A stretch of 38,943 nucleotides of DNA, from contig QNFR01000010.1 in the NCBI GenBank assembly GCA_003646405.1, positions 1-38,943 of the forward strand, in the 5' to 3' direction. The notes beneath the pieces were generated by a model that was not told where the DNA came from, searched no databases, and saw nothing but the letters and a program-made list of their open reading frames with translations. Source of the DNA: Gammaproteobacteria bacterium. Its GTDB lineage: Bacteria > Pseudomonadota > Gammaproteobacteria > Pseudomonadales > Halieaceae. Made by a program: the position numbers and the translations under genes. This document shows, piece by piece, positions 15,869-24,045 of the stretch (positions within the stretch are counted from its first letter, which is position 1; the number at the start of each line of letters is the position of its first letter).

Positions 15869-17806
15869 ATGTGCGGCATTACAGGTTATCTACTGCGGAC
15901 TCCCCGTGACGATGACAGCAACATGCGGACCCTGGTCGAACAGATGGCCGCCACACTGACCCATCGCGGGCCGGATGCCGGCGGCAGCTGGACTGACGCG
16001 CGCACCGGTATTGCCCTGGGGCATCGTCGACTTTCGATTCAGGATCTCTCTCCCGCGGGCGCCCAGCCCATGACCTCTCACGATGGGCGATTTGTACTCA
16101 GCTACAACGGCGAGGTGTACAATTTCTCGGCCTTAAGTCGCGAACTAGAGGCACTAGGTCACCATTTTCGCGGTCACTGTGATACGGAAGTCATGCTTGC
16201 GGCGCTACAGCAGTGGGGCATTAACGGCGCTTTGCAACGCCTACAGGGCATGTTCGCCTTCGCCCTGTGGGACCAGCGGGACCAGTCATTGATATTGGCC
16301 CGGGACCGGGTTGGCAAGAAACCGCTGTACTACGGCTGGTGCGCCGAGACCTTCCTCTTCGGGTCAGAACTAAAAGCGTTGCGCGCTCACCCGGGATTTA
16401 ACGCCAGTATCGACCGCGATGCCCTGGCCCTGTTCATCCAGCACGCCTGGGTACCCGGCCCCCGCTCCATCTTCGAAGATATCGCAAAACTGCCCGCGGG
16501 ACACTGGCTGCAGGTCACCGCCAACGGCAAACAAGAACTGCACTGCTACTGGTCGGCAACCCAGGTAGCGCTCGCGGGCCAGCGGCATCCCTTTGCCGGA
16601 ACCCTCAGCCAGGCAGCGGATACGCTGGAAAATCTGCTGCAGGAGGCGGTCAGCAGCCGTATGGTGGCAGATGTCGGCCTCGGCGCCCTGTTGTCCGGCG
16701 GCTACGATTCCACCACCATCGCGGCCCTGATGCAGCACAACAGCGATATCCCGGTGCAGACATTTACCATCGGCTTCGACGATAAGCGCTATGACGAATC
16801 GACTTACGCCAGGGACATTGCACAACACCTGGGCAGCGAGCACACAGAGCTTTTTGTCTCCGCCGAGGATGCCCTGGATATCATTCCCAGCCTGCCTGCC
16901 ATGTACGACGAACCCTTCGCTGACGCCTCCCAGATGCCGACACATATCGTATCGCGGCTGGCACGCAGCAAAGTGACCGTGGCACTGAGCGGCGATGGTG
17001 GCGACGAGTTGTTCGCCGGCTATGGCCGCTACCGCAGGCCGGCGCGGGACATGGCGCGCTGGGCCGGACTGCCACGCGCCCTGCGCTCCACCCTGGCTCG
17101 TACACTCAGTGCCTGCCAGGCACAGGGATGGAATTTGCTGCAACCGGCGCCGGGCACCACCAGCATGCCGGCGTGGCGCCGCTTTGTGGCCAAACTGGAT
17201 AAAAACGTGGCGGCGCTGCTGGCCGCGGACGAGGTCACCCTGTTTGCGCGCCAACGGGCACGTATTGCCAACGGCGCGGACTATGTGCCCGGGGCGCAGC
17301 GCTCAGGCCTGGCCCTTGGTGGTGTGGCCGCAGCCGCGACACTGGCCGAACCCATGCAGGGAATGATGCTGGTCGACTTCTGCAATTACCTGGTGGACGA
17401 TATCCTGGTGAAGGTCGATCGCGCCAGTATGGCGGTTGGCCTGGAGGTGCGTGCACCTTTCCTGGACCACCGTATTGTCGAGCTGGCCTGGAGCTTGCCG
17501 CTGGCGATGCGCTATGGCCCAGATGGCGGCAAGTTGGTGCTGCGCGAATTATTGCAGCGCCATGTGCCACGGGAACTGACTGATCGCCCGAAGAAAGGCT
17601 TCGGGGTGCCTATTGCCGACTGGCTGCGCGGCCCCCTTCGAGAATGGGCGCAGGACCTGCTCGGATCAAAGCGCCTGCAACAGGACGGTCTGCTGGACGC
17701 AAACGCCGTTACGACACTATGGCGGCAGCACCTTTGCGGCTGGCAGGACCACAGCGACGTGCTGTGGAGTATTCTGATGTTTCAGGCATGGCTGGATCAG
17801 GCCTGA
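15869..17806 (+). CDS. asnB: Asparagine synthase-like amidotransferase (AsnB family)
   Basis: This 645-residue protein begins MCGITGY, so Cys2 becomes the N-terminal nucleophile of a class II glutamine amidotransferase after methionine removal. That fixes the start at 15869 although the frame is open further upstream. The glutaminase domain includes HRGPD (32-36) and YNGEVYN (79-85). The synthetase domain has the ATP-binding SGGYDS at 276-281 and later ALSGDGGDELFAGYGRY. In polysaccharide clusters, including exosortase-linked ones, such proteins amidate uronic acids or other carboxylates of a surface glycan rather than make free asparagine. The neighbours favour that role here (inference). 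It converges on a sulfotransferase gene 12 bases away. Confidence 0.88.
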   Translation: MCGITGYLLRTPRDDDSNMRTLVEQMAATLTHRGPDAGGSWTDARTGIALGHRRLSIQDLSPAGAQPMTSHDGRFVLSYNGEVYNFSALSRELEALGHHFRGHCDTEVMLAALQQWGINGALQRLQGMFAFALWDQRDQSLILARDRVGKKPLYYGWCAETFLFGSELKALRAHPGFNASIDRDALALFIQHAWVPGPRSIFEDIAKLPAGHWLQVTANGKQELHCYWSATQVALAGQRHPFAGTLSQAADTLENLLQEAVSSRMVADVGLGALLSGGYDSTTIAALMQHNSDIPVQTFTIGFDDKRYDESTYARDIAQHLGSEHTELFVSAEDALDIIPSLPAMYDEPFADASQMPTHIVSRLARSKVTVALSGDGGDELFAGYGRYRRPARDMARWAGLPRALRSTLARTLSACQAQGWNLLQPAPGTTSMPAWRRFVAKLDKNVAALLAADEVTLFARQRARIANGADYVPGAQRSGLALGGVAAAATLAEPMQGMMLVDFCNYLVDDILVKVDRASMAVGLEVRAPFLDHRIVELAWSLPLAMRYGPDGGKLVLRELLQRHVPRELTDRPKKGFGVPIADWLRGPLREWAQDLLGSKRLQQDGLLDANAVTTLWRQHLCGWQDHSDVLWSILMFQAWLDQA

Positions 17807-17818
17807 GGCAGGCAGAGG

Positions 17819-18730
17819 CTACTGTGGGCCTGGCGGGCCAGGCCAGAACAGCTCGGGCAGGCAATGCTGCTCCAGATAGGCGATAGTCGCCGCTGGCAGT
17901 GAATCCCGATAGCGTGTCAACACGCTGTAATCTATGCCGGAACTGGCCGCGAAAGAAGAATTACTGTGGCTGGGCTCACCGCCCTGGGTGTACTCCAGAA
18001 CGGCGGGGGAGAATTTTATTCCAGCAAAGTCACAAATCTCCCGCATGCAGGTTTGTGTGTCTGTTACCAGATCTTCAAACCGTACGCGCAGCGCCGGGCC
18101 GCAGTTTTCCATAAACCAGTCGATTTCCTTCCAAAAGTGGTTTTGCCGCTGGCAAAATCGACCCAGGTCCAGTGTCGGGTTGCGCACCAGCTTGGACGCC
18201 AGGTGCGCCCGTGGGTCCCTCACCAGGAATACTGCCCTCACATCGTAATTGTGCGCCAACATCTCGCTGACCCGGGTCAGGTCGCTCTTACTGGGCTGCA
18301 ATGCACAAAAGTAAACGCGCAAGCGCCCATCTCCCTCAGTATGACCCAGTGCCATGGCCAGTGCCTCCACATGGTTGCGCACCAGAGCGTCGGAATCACC
18401 GCGCCGGTGATGTGTGCCGACATAATCGTAGTAGGCCTTCAGGTCCAGTGAATCCTCTGTTCCGAACGCCTCCGTCCCATGGCCGGCATTGATGCGTTCA
18501 AGGTGTCCATCTTTTTGCAATCGCCGGAAAAAACCGGGAATCGCGGCACGCGACGCCATCATACCGCGCCAACACAGCAGCCGATGCCGGGACAAATGCC
18601 GGACCAAGTAGTCCTCGTCCGGTGGCAATAATAATTGCGGGTGGTGATCCAGCAGCCCACTCAGCAGGTGATTGCCGCCCCGGGGAGGAGCGCCCAGAAT
18701 CAACAGCGGCGATTTACTACTTGTCTGCAT
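17819..18730 (-). CDS. Sulfotransferase family protein
   Basis: A 303-residue protein with the PAPS-binding 5'-phosphosulfate loop GAPPRGGNHLLSG at residues 13-25, and the 3'-phosphate-binding block AVFLVRDPRAHLASKLV around residue 160, whose arginine and serine are the usual contacts. These are standard sulfotransferase features. It probably sulfates the glycan made by the surrounding glycosyltransferases. ATG at 18730 is the first start before the motif. Directly upstream on the same strand is the 80-bp relic of a 2-oxoglutarate oxygenase gene with its promoter-like block, so this gene may now be driven by that leftover upstream region. Confidence 0.82.
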   Translation of the reverse strand: MQTSSKSPLLILGAPPRGGNHLLSGLLDHHPQLLLPPDEDYLVRHLSRHRLLCWRGMMASRAAIPGFFRRLQKDGHLERINAGHGTEAFGTEDSLDLKAYYDYVGTHHRRGDSDALVRNHVEALAMALGHTEGDGRLRVYFCALQPSKSDLTRVSEMLAHNYDVRAVFLVRDPRAHLASKLVRNPTLDLGRFCQRQNHFWKEIDWFMENCGPALRVRFEDLVTDTQTCMREICDFAGIKFSPAVLEYTQGGEPSHSNSSFAASSGIDYSVLTRYRDSLPAATIAYLEQHCLPELFWPGPPGPQ

Positions 18731-18756
18731 TGCGGGTTTGCCCGTTGTTCAGTACA

Positions 18757-18836
18757 TCAGGTGTTCTTGTCGGTCACCAACTGCGTACCGGTCAGCAGGC
18801 GACGGAGTCTAAACGATGCTTGCTGATGCCGACCAA
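18757..18836 (-). pseudogene. 80-bp relic of a 2-oxoglutarate oxygenase gene
   Basis: The minus strand matches both ends of the intact oxygenase gene at 20485-21246 with the middle removed. The 5' end (VGISKH, with TTG in place of ATG) aligns with MTSTSKN. It then jumps to LRRLLTGTQLVTDKNT and a stop at 18757-18759, aligning with LRRLLTGAQLATDKERLMY at the C-terminus of the intact protein. About 680 bases are missing. The conserved upstream block is retained next to it. Confidence 0.75.
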
Positions 18837-18918
18837 CACGCCTTTGCCGATCAAAAGCGGAAGTATACGACCTGGGTTGGCGCATGGATAGCCGCTTTTT
18901 TTGTGGCTAATAGCCACT
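18837..18918 (-). promoter_or_regulatory. Duplicated upstream block, copy A
   Basis: Read on the minus strand, this stretch shares long runs with the region upstream of the intact oxygenase gene (21247-21330): GTGGC(T/C)ATTA, CCACAAAAAA, GCGGCTAT and GGTCGTATACTT in the same order and spacing. The match extends through the translation start of both copies. It is likely a promoter or leader copied together with the gene. Confidence 0.6.
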
Positions 18919-18927
18919 AACAGGCTG

Positions 18928-18958
18928 CTAGTGTACTGCGGCGGATAACGTGCACTAG
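18928..18958. repeat. 31-bp element with CTAGTG/CACTAG ends
   Basis: This segment begins CTAGTGTACTGCGG and ends GTGCACTAG, so its ends are inverted. A closely similar sequence, CTAGTGTACTGCGG then TGGATATAGTACAC, lies at 29659-29686. It forms the junction between the IS66-like fragment and the duplicated upstream block, suggesting an insertion-sequence end or recombination scar. Confidence 0.5.
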
Positions 18959-19052
18959 TGACTATTCGATGTTTCTCGCAAAAGGCTGTTTTGGTGAGCC
19001 CACTATTGTTGAATTCCTCCAGCAGGACTTTCCATTGGCCCCGGGAACGCAT
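18959..19052 (-). mobile_element. IS66-family TnpA N-terminal fragment
   Basis: The minus strand encodes MRSRGQWKVLLEEFNNSG and then LTKTAFCEKHRI, which resembles the N-terminal helix-turn-helix of IS66 accessory protein TnpA (W-x-x-L-x-x-x-F/x-x-S-G-L and F-C-x-x-H-x-I pattern). The similarity stops at the 31-bp CTAGTG element, after which the frame is unrelated sequence. Only about 30 codons remain and no TnpB or TnpC is nearby, so this is an inactive remnant. Confidence 0.6.
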
Positions 19053-19190
19053 GACCCGAGTTCTTCGCTATGTGAATCTAGCAGGATAATTCGCTCGGCC
19101 GGGGCCAATGCAGGCAGATTTGCCTCCTTATATCTTACCGCGAGAAAAATGGTTATTGGTAGTTTAGCAATTGCTTAATTCATCTAATTG

Positions 19191-20153
19191 CTAGGCCAGC
19201 CCGTCTGAAATCATCTGATCGAAATAATTTATGGTTTTCAAAAGCCCATCTTTGAGTGGTGTTATGGGCTCCCAATCCAATTCCGCCTTTGCCAGTTTAA
19301 TATCCGGCTGGCGCTGTTGTGGATCATCGGCGGGCAATGGCTTATTAATCAGTGTGGAACTGGAGTTTGTCAATTCAATAACCAATTCGGCCAATTCTCG
19401 AATAGTAAACTCTACCGGATTACCCATATTTACCGGGCCTGTGAAAGAATTTGGTGTTGCCATCATGCGAACAAAGCCTTCGATAAGGTCATCCACATAA
19501 CAAAAGGCACGAGACTGCCGCCCATCTCCATAAATTGTTATAGGCTCATTCTTGAGTGCTTGAACGACAAAGTTGGAGACAACTCTGCCATCATTCGGAT
19601 GCATCCTGGGTCCGTAGGTGTTAAAGATGCGCACGACTTTTATTGCCAGGTTGTGCTGCCTTTGATAGTCAAAGAACAATGTTTCCGCACAACGCTTTCC
19701 TTCGTCATAGCACGACCGGATTCCAATGGGGTTCACATGTCCCCAGTAATCCTCTGTCTGGGGGTGTATCAGTGGATCACCATAAACTTCACTGGTGGAA
19801 GCCTGAAATATCCTGGCTTTAATACGCTTGGCTAAACCCAGCATATTGATGGCTCCATGAACGCTGGTTTTAGTCGTTTGCACCGGATCAAATTGATAAT
19901 GAACCGGGGAAGCGGGACATGCCAGGTTGTAAATTTCATCGACCTCAACGTATAAGGGGAAAGTGACATCATGGCGCATCAGCTCGAAGCGGGGATGATC
20001 AATAAGGTGCAATACATTTTCACGGGTTCCCGTAAAAAAATTATCCACGCAGAGCACATCATGGCCATCGTTCAATAGCCGTTCGCAAAGATGGGAGCCC
20101 AAAAACCCTGAGCCGCCGGTAACCAGGCTTCGTTGCCTAATGGGGTTTTTCAT
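19191..20153 (-). CDS. uxs: UDP-glucuronate decarboxylase (UDP-xylose synthase)
   Basis: A 320-residue extended SDR enzyme that converts UDP-glucuronate to UDP-xylose and CO2, giving a pentose donor. The NAD-binding motif GGSGFLG is at 13-19, the active-site STSEVYGDP at 119-127, Y149-x3-K153 in SCYDEGKR, and the family-typical [14 protein letters not shown] and [12 protein letters not shown] follow. Its length matches soluble bacterial UXS without a membrane anchor. ATG at 20153 has AAGGAA just upstream. The gene is visibly more AT-rich than most of the window, consistent with transfer. It probably supplies xylose to the glycosyltransferases of this region. Confidence 0.92.
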   Translation of the reverse strand: MKNPIRQRSLVTGGSGFLGSHLCERLLNDGHDVLCVDNFFTGTRENVLHLIDHPRFELMRHDVTFPLYVEVDEIYNLACPASPVHYQFDPVQTTKTSVHGAINMLGLAKRIKARIFQASTSEVYGDPLIHPQTEDYWGHVNPIGIRSCYDEGKRCAETLFFDYQRQHNLAIKVVRIFNTYGPRMHPNDGRVVSNFVVQALKNEPITIYGDGRQSRAFCYVDDLIEGFVRMMATPNSFTGPVNMGNPVEFTIRELAELVIELTNSSSTLINKPLPADDPQQRQPDIKLAKAELDWEPITPLKDGLLKTINYFDQMISDGLA

Positions 20154-20484
20154 AAATAGTTCCTTCAGTCATGCGTTGTATATTGAGCGGGGCTTCATCG
20201 CAACAGCAGGCTTACCGCTCGCCACCATAGTGAAGGCTATTATAAATCCATCGCCACTAAACACGATATTTCCCACGTCTTTCTGATGACATGGGCTGAG
20301 AAATACAAGATGGGAGAGTTGTCCGAGAAGATCCATGATGCCGAGAAGATGCGGAAATACACAGCAACAATTTACTGCCCTGTGGTGACCCCAATATTTA
20401 CAACTTGGATTCCCAACCATCACATCCAATAGTGCAGGCCCATTGTATACCCTGCCTGCAATGCCTTCTTGAATTACCAATTGC
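20154..20484. other. 331-bp gap with unrecognised open frames
   Basis: Between the minus-strand oxygenase and UXS genes both strands are open. The minus strand holds a 103-codon frame (20169-20480) with no recognisable motif. The plus strand holds a roughly 70-codon stretch ending at a TAG near 20430 that has protein-like composition, including MTWAEKYKMGELSEKIHDAE, but no start with a ribosome binding site. I cannot name either; a gene remnant is the most likely explanation. Confidence 0.35.
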
Positions 20485-21246
20485 TCAGTACATTAAACGC
20501 TCTTTATCGGTCGCCAACTGTGCACCGGTCAGCAGGCGGCGGAGTTTTTTGGCGGCCATGCGCAGGGGACGATATTCCTCAAAAACCACAATAAAAACTT
20601 TGCGGTAGTGATTTTCAGGGCAGTTAATACGCCGCACCCCGTGCCAGGAATTGCCCTGGCGGCCAAATATCAGGCTGCGATTGTCTTTGGTGTTGGCCGG
20701 GTATTCCGTGTCAAAATCCTCGAACGCGGGGGCATTATCCGGCTCAATTCGCCCCCCGTCATCAAGCACCACGGTTTCTCCACCCCAGCCCCACTCCCAG
20801 TCATCAGCGGTATTCAGGTAAAAAATCTGGGATCCGATCTTGCCCTTGGAATCACAGTGCGGCGAGACCTCGGCGCCGTTGGGCGCAAAGTGCCAGTGGA
20901 ATCGAAAGCGGATGTCGGAAACATCCAGCAACTCACAGATGAAATCCCGGTAGCGTTTACTGCACAGTTCCTCAATAAAGTCGCGCCACGGGGCAGAGAG
21001 CTCCATAGCTCTTTCGTAGTCCAGGGTATAGCGATCATGGCTGGCCTGGCCGTGCTTGCGCTGCTTGCCGAAAAACGCGCGAAATTGTGTAATATCGGGC
21101 ATGTTGTCCAGCAGTTCGCGAAAACGCTCTTCAGCAATGAAGTGCTGGGGGTTAATCCACGGATAGGGAAGCTGGGCACGAAATGCCGCCGGATCGATGG
21201 CGTCCAGTACGGCGGGGTTCAAATAATTCTTGCTGGTGCTGGTCAT
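20485..21246 (-). CDS. 2-oxoglutarate/Fe(II)-dependent oxygenase
   Basis: A 253-residue protein with the double-stranded beta-helix iron site: H130-C-D132 in SPHCDSKG, distal H202 in SWHGVRRI, and a downstream arginine in NHYRKVFIV for 2-oxoglutarate. Such enzymes hydroxylate a sugar, lipid or amino acid side chain using oxygen and 2-oxoglutarate. The start is ATG at 21246; the frame is open further upstream but homology with the relic copy and the upstream block begin there. It lies among polysaccharide genes, so a glycan-modifying role is possible. It is the intact paralog of the relic at 18757-18836. The substrate is unknown. Confidence 0.75.
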   Translation of the reverse strand: MTSTSKNYLNPAVLDAIDPAAFRAQLPYPWINPQHFIAEERFRELLDNMPDITQFRAFFGKQRKHGQASHDRYTLDYERAMELSAPWRDFIEELCSKRYRDFICELLDVSDIRFRFHWHFAPNGAEVSPHCDSKGKIGSQIFYLNTADDWEWGWGGETVVLDDGGRIEPDNAPAFEDFDTEYPANTKDNRSLIFGRQGNSWHGVRRINCPENHYRKVFIVVFEEYRPLRMAAKKLRRLLTGAQLATDKERLMY

Positions 21247-21330
21247 AATGTGGTTGCCGGCCAAAAATGAAAGTATACGACCAGAGTGTGGGCATGAATA
21301 GCCGCTTTTTTGTGGATAATGGCCACTAAA
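21247..21330 (-). promoter_or_regulatory. Duplicated upstream block, copy B
   Basis: The region directly upstream of the intact oxygenase gene shares GTGGCCATTA, CCACAAAAAA, GCGGCTAT and GGTCGTATACTTTC with copy A at 18837-18918. Conservation here when the other copy's coding part has been lost suggests either recent duplication or retained regulatory function. A specific promoter cannot be assigned. Confidence 0.55.
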
Positions 21331-21343
21331 CCCTGTACTACCG

Positions 21344-21398
21344 GGGTATTGGCGTAATTGGCGCCAGCCCCGCGGCGCCAATTACAGGCAGAATACCC
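21344..21398. repeat. Nested inverted repeat (potential cruciform)
   Basis: Inner arms GTAATTGGCGCC and GGCGCCAATTAC (21354-21365 and 21374-21385) are perfectly complementary with an eight-base loop. Outer arms GGGTATT and AATACCC (21344-21350 and 21392-21398) extend the structure. It sits between the divergent oxygenase and AsmA-family genes. No T tract follows on either strand, so a regulatory or structural role is more likely than termination. Confidence 0.6.
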
Positions 21399-21527
21399 TA
21401 TCTACCGCATGGAGCTACGCCGAGGCCTGCGCCAGCCCGCCTTTACATAGTCAGGAAAAAGTTTCTCACCTGCCCTATTATTAAGCGACCAACAGCAAAC
21501 CAATGTACCGATAAACAAGGAACCCAC

Positions 21528-23369
21528 ATGCCCAGGCTAATCTTGATCTCCCTCTCCGTTATACTCTTGTTGGTCGTGGCAGCGGCCATCCTGGTATCTC
21601 TGCTGCTGGACAAGGAGAAAGTGCTGGAACTGGCCACCGAGGCACTATATGAGGAGACCGGAGCCACCCTCACCGTCGATGGTGACATCGGGCTTTCCCT
21701 GTTCCCGACCCTTGGTATTTCCCTGGCAGGCGCCGGTCTCACTATGCCGGGCAGTGAGCAACCCGACCTACAGGCGCGCTCGCTGGAGATTGGCATGCAG
21801 CTGATACCGCTATTCTCCGGTGAGGTGGAAATCAACGCCATCCGCCTGGATGGCATGACAGCCAGAATCGAGTCCACAGAAGAGCAAGGGGGAGTCGATA
21901 GCGGTAAACTCAGCGATGAACAGCTGGACGCGTTCTATGCGGAGCGGCGCAAGGCCATGGAAACCGGCGATGCCGCCGGTGCCAAACTGGTCCTTGCTGT
22001 ACCGATGGCGCTCAAGGTGAAACACCTGATAATCACCGACTCGCGCCTCGAACTGGTGGCCCCCGACCCACAGAAATCGACGGTAATTGAACTGCTCAGA
22101 CTGCACACCACCGACCTCAACCTGGAAGGGAAGCCCATTCCCGTGGAGCTGCAATTGCGAGTTCCCGGTAAGCAGGTCATTGATGTGGCCCTGGACGGCA
22201 CTATCAGCGTCGACCAATCAACGCAGGTAGCAACACTTGAAGCGGTCAACCTTGTTATCAACGGTGTCGCGGCCCAACCCGTCAAACTACAAACCAGTGG
22301 CGACGTAGACATCTCCCGGCAAGTGGCAGATCTGCAATTAACACTGGATCTGGGAGAGACACAGGGCGTGGGCACCTTGCGTTACGCCAGCTTCGAAAGT
22401 CCGCAGATTGACACCACTTTGCAACTCAACCTCCTTGATCCGGCGCTACTTGCCCTGGCTGGACCGGAGGCCTCCACCGACGTAAGCACGGGCACCTCCC
22501 CTGCCAGCGGCGATGAGCCACTGCCCCTGGATGCCATTCGCCTGATCGACACCCGCGCCGACCTGACCATCGATGAGGCCAGGTTCGACGCTCACACAAT
22601 AAACAATATGCACGTTAAACTACGTGCAGTGGACGGCGTGATTCAGGTTACTACCCTTACCGGAGACCTGCATGGCGGCAAACTGAACCTGCAGGCCACC
22701 TTCAACGGCAAACACAATATAGCGAAACTGAATACCCGGGGCAGTTTAACCGCCATGGACATCGCCGCCGCACTGGCAGCGGTAGATTCTGAACCCCTGC
22801 TCACTGGCACTGCCGGACTGAACTGGCAACTGTTCAGCAAAGGGCGCTCGGTGAATGAACTGGTAGCAGCACTGAGCGGCCCCGTCAAACTACTGACCGA
22901 ACAGGTAGTGTTGCAAGAAATGAGTGTCGAAGAGATGGTGTGTCAGGCCGTGGCTCTCACCAACCGGGAACAACTCACCGCTACATTTCCCGCCAACACC
23001 AAATTCCATACCCTTAGCGCAGACATCCAGCTGGACAAGGGCAAGGCGCTGCTGCGCCCGCTGCGGGCTGAACTACCCCAGATCGCTCTGAAGGGTACCG
23101 GCGTATTCGACCTGCTCAGCCAGGATTTCAAAGCGTCAGTCAAAGCCACCCTGTCTCCGGAACTCGAACAACTGGACCACGCCTGCCGGGTCAGCAAACG
23201 CCTGACCGCCATCGACTGGCCGGTAAACTGCAAAGGCAACGTCAGCACGGACCCCGCCGGGTGGTGCAGCGTCGATACCGAGGAAATCATCCAGGACCTG
23301 GCCAAAAATGAAGGCAGACGAAAGCTTGAGAAAAAGGCGAACAAACTGTTCAAGAAACTGTTCAAATAA
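21528..23369 (+). CDS. AsmA family protein
   Basis: A 613-residue envelope protein with a single N-terminal membrane anchor (about residues 4-26, LILISLSVILLLVVAAAI). The AsmA-typical stretch after it contains VDGDIGLSLFPTLGISLAGA. The C-terminal AsmA region holds repeated short beta strands (for example LRAVDGVIQVTTLTGDLHGG) and FPANTKFHTLSADIQLDKGK. Members bridge the inner and outer membranes and are linked to phospholipid transport. The C-terminus is lysine-rich (KKANKLFKKLFK). ATG at 21528 is preceded by AAGGAA. It stands alone between a divergent oxygenase gene and a convergent lipoprotein gene. Confidence 0.88.
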   Translation: MPRLILISLSVILLLVVAAAILVSLLLDKEKVLELATEALYEETGATLTVDGDIGLSLFPTLGISLAGAGLTMPGSEQPDLQARSLEIGMQLIPLFSGEVEINAIRLDGMTARIESTEEQGGVDSGKLSDEQLDAFYAERRKAMETGDAAGAKLVLAVPMALKVKHLIITDSRLELVAPDPQKSTVIELLRLHTTDLNLEGKPIPVELQLRVPGKQVIDVALDGTISVDQSTQVATLEAVNLVINGVAAQPVKLQTSGDVDISRQVADLQLTLDLGETQGVGTLRYASFESPQIDTTLQLNLLDPALLALAGPEASTDVSTGTSPASGDEPLPLDAIRLIDTRADLTIDEARFDAHTINNMHVKLRAVDGVIQVTTLTGDLHGGKLNLQATFNGKHNIAKLNTRGSLTAMDIAAALAAVDSEPLLTGTAGLNWQLFSKGRSVNELVAALSGPVKLLTEQVVLQEMSVEEMVCQAVALTNREQLTATFPANTKFHTLSADIQLDKGKALLRPLRAELPQIALKGTGVFDLLSQDFKASVKATLSPELEQLDHACRVSKRLTAIDWPVNCKGNVSTDPAGWCSVDTEEIIQDLAKNEGRRKLEKKANKLFKKLFK

Positions 23370-23403
23370 TAAAAAAGTCGACTGTCCGTGTGCTGCAGTG
23401 TAA

Positions 23404-23763
23404 TTAGTTGAGAACCCGGTAGCCGCGCCCGCGCAGGCATCGCTTCACCACCTGCACTTCCTCCTTTTCACCCTGGTTTACACCCTTGGCACCGCCGGTC
23501 ACCGCACCTACTCCCGCACCGCGTCCGGCGCCCTCGGTACCATCGAGCACCGCGCCAACCGCACCGCCCACCACAGCGCCGGAAACGGCTCCCCTGACGC
23601 CTTTTTCTCCGGTTTTGACCTCACTGGCGTAACCGCGACATTCGGCCAGATCTTGTTCATAGCGGGCCATGTTGACGCCTTTCTTGTCGATAATAATTTC
23701 ATCGGTAGTGGTACACGCGGCTATCGTCGACAACACGAATATTACCGCGATCGGGTATTTCAT
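23404..23763 (-). CDS. Glycine-zipper lipoprotein
   Basis: About 119 residues. A signal peptide (MKYPIAVIFVLSTIAAC) ends in a lipobox, with cysteine as the predicted lipidated residue. A glycine-rich zipper, GAVSGAVVGGAVGAVLDG then GAGRGAGVGAVTGGAKG, follows and would form a tightly packed membrane-associated helix hairpin. The start is ATG at 23763 with GGAGG seven bases upstream; a longer frame starts at 23799 but would place residues before the signal peptide. Similar small lipoproteins are found in the outer membrane of Proteobacteria; the exact role is not known. Confidence 0.75.
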   Translation of the reverse strand: MKYPIAVIFVLSTIAACTTTDEIIIDKKGVNMARYEQDLAECRGYASEVKTGEKGVRGAVSGAVVGGAVGAVLDGTEGAGRGAGVGAVTGGAKGVNQGEKEEVQVVKRCLRGRGYRVLN

Positions 23764-23927
23764 GATCATCCTCCAACTTTTGGGTCGTTTATCCATCAAA
23801 GGACACTAGCACGACGCTCATTCAATTTCCCGGAAACTTCCGGTAAAGAATTGTTAAGTTTAATGGTACGCAGTACCCGATAAAGCGGAACAGGGTAGCG
23901 CACCCTGCTGGTTGGTTTATGTTCACC

Positions 23928-23954
23928 TTGATGGTGCGCACTGCGCACCATCAA
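23928..23954. promoter_or_regulatory. Perfect 27-bp palindrome upstream of DUF1538 operon
   Basis: Arms TTGATGGTGCGCA and TGCGCACCATCAA are exact complements around a single central base. It lies 49 bases before the predicted -35 of the downstream operon. Two smaller hairpins occur just upstream (GGTAC/GTACC near 23863 and CAGGGT/ACCCTG at 23891-23907). The symmetry suits a dimeric regulator site. It could also form a terminator-like hairpin, since four A residues follow on the plus strand (T on the minus strand, for the lipoprotein transcript's antisense side only). Confidence 0.55.
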
Positions 23955-24002
23955 AACTGCAGGCGAAGGCAAGTATTTTCCCCCGATTAATATTCTGCAC
24001 GA

Positions 24003-24031
24003 TTGAAACTGCTATGCTTGCACATTATAAA
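24003..24031 (+). promoter_or_regulatory. Sigma-70-type promoter for DUF1538 operon
   Basis: TTGAAA at 24003-24008 and TATAAA at 24026-24031 are separated by exactly 17 bases, close to the consensus. Transcription would start near 24038, only about eight bases before the TTG start at 24046. That makes the message nearly leaderless or implies a start a little further downstream. Confidence 0.55.
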
Positions 24032-24045
24032 AGTAAGGGCCCGTC

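Noticed and set aside
16370-17254. 294-codon minus-strand frame inside the asparagine synthase-like gene
   Set aside because: The plus-strand protein is intact with all expected motifs. The antisense frame has no start signal or recognisable domain.
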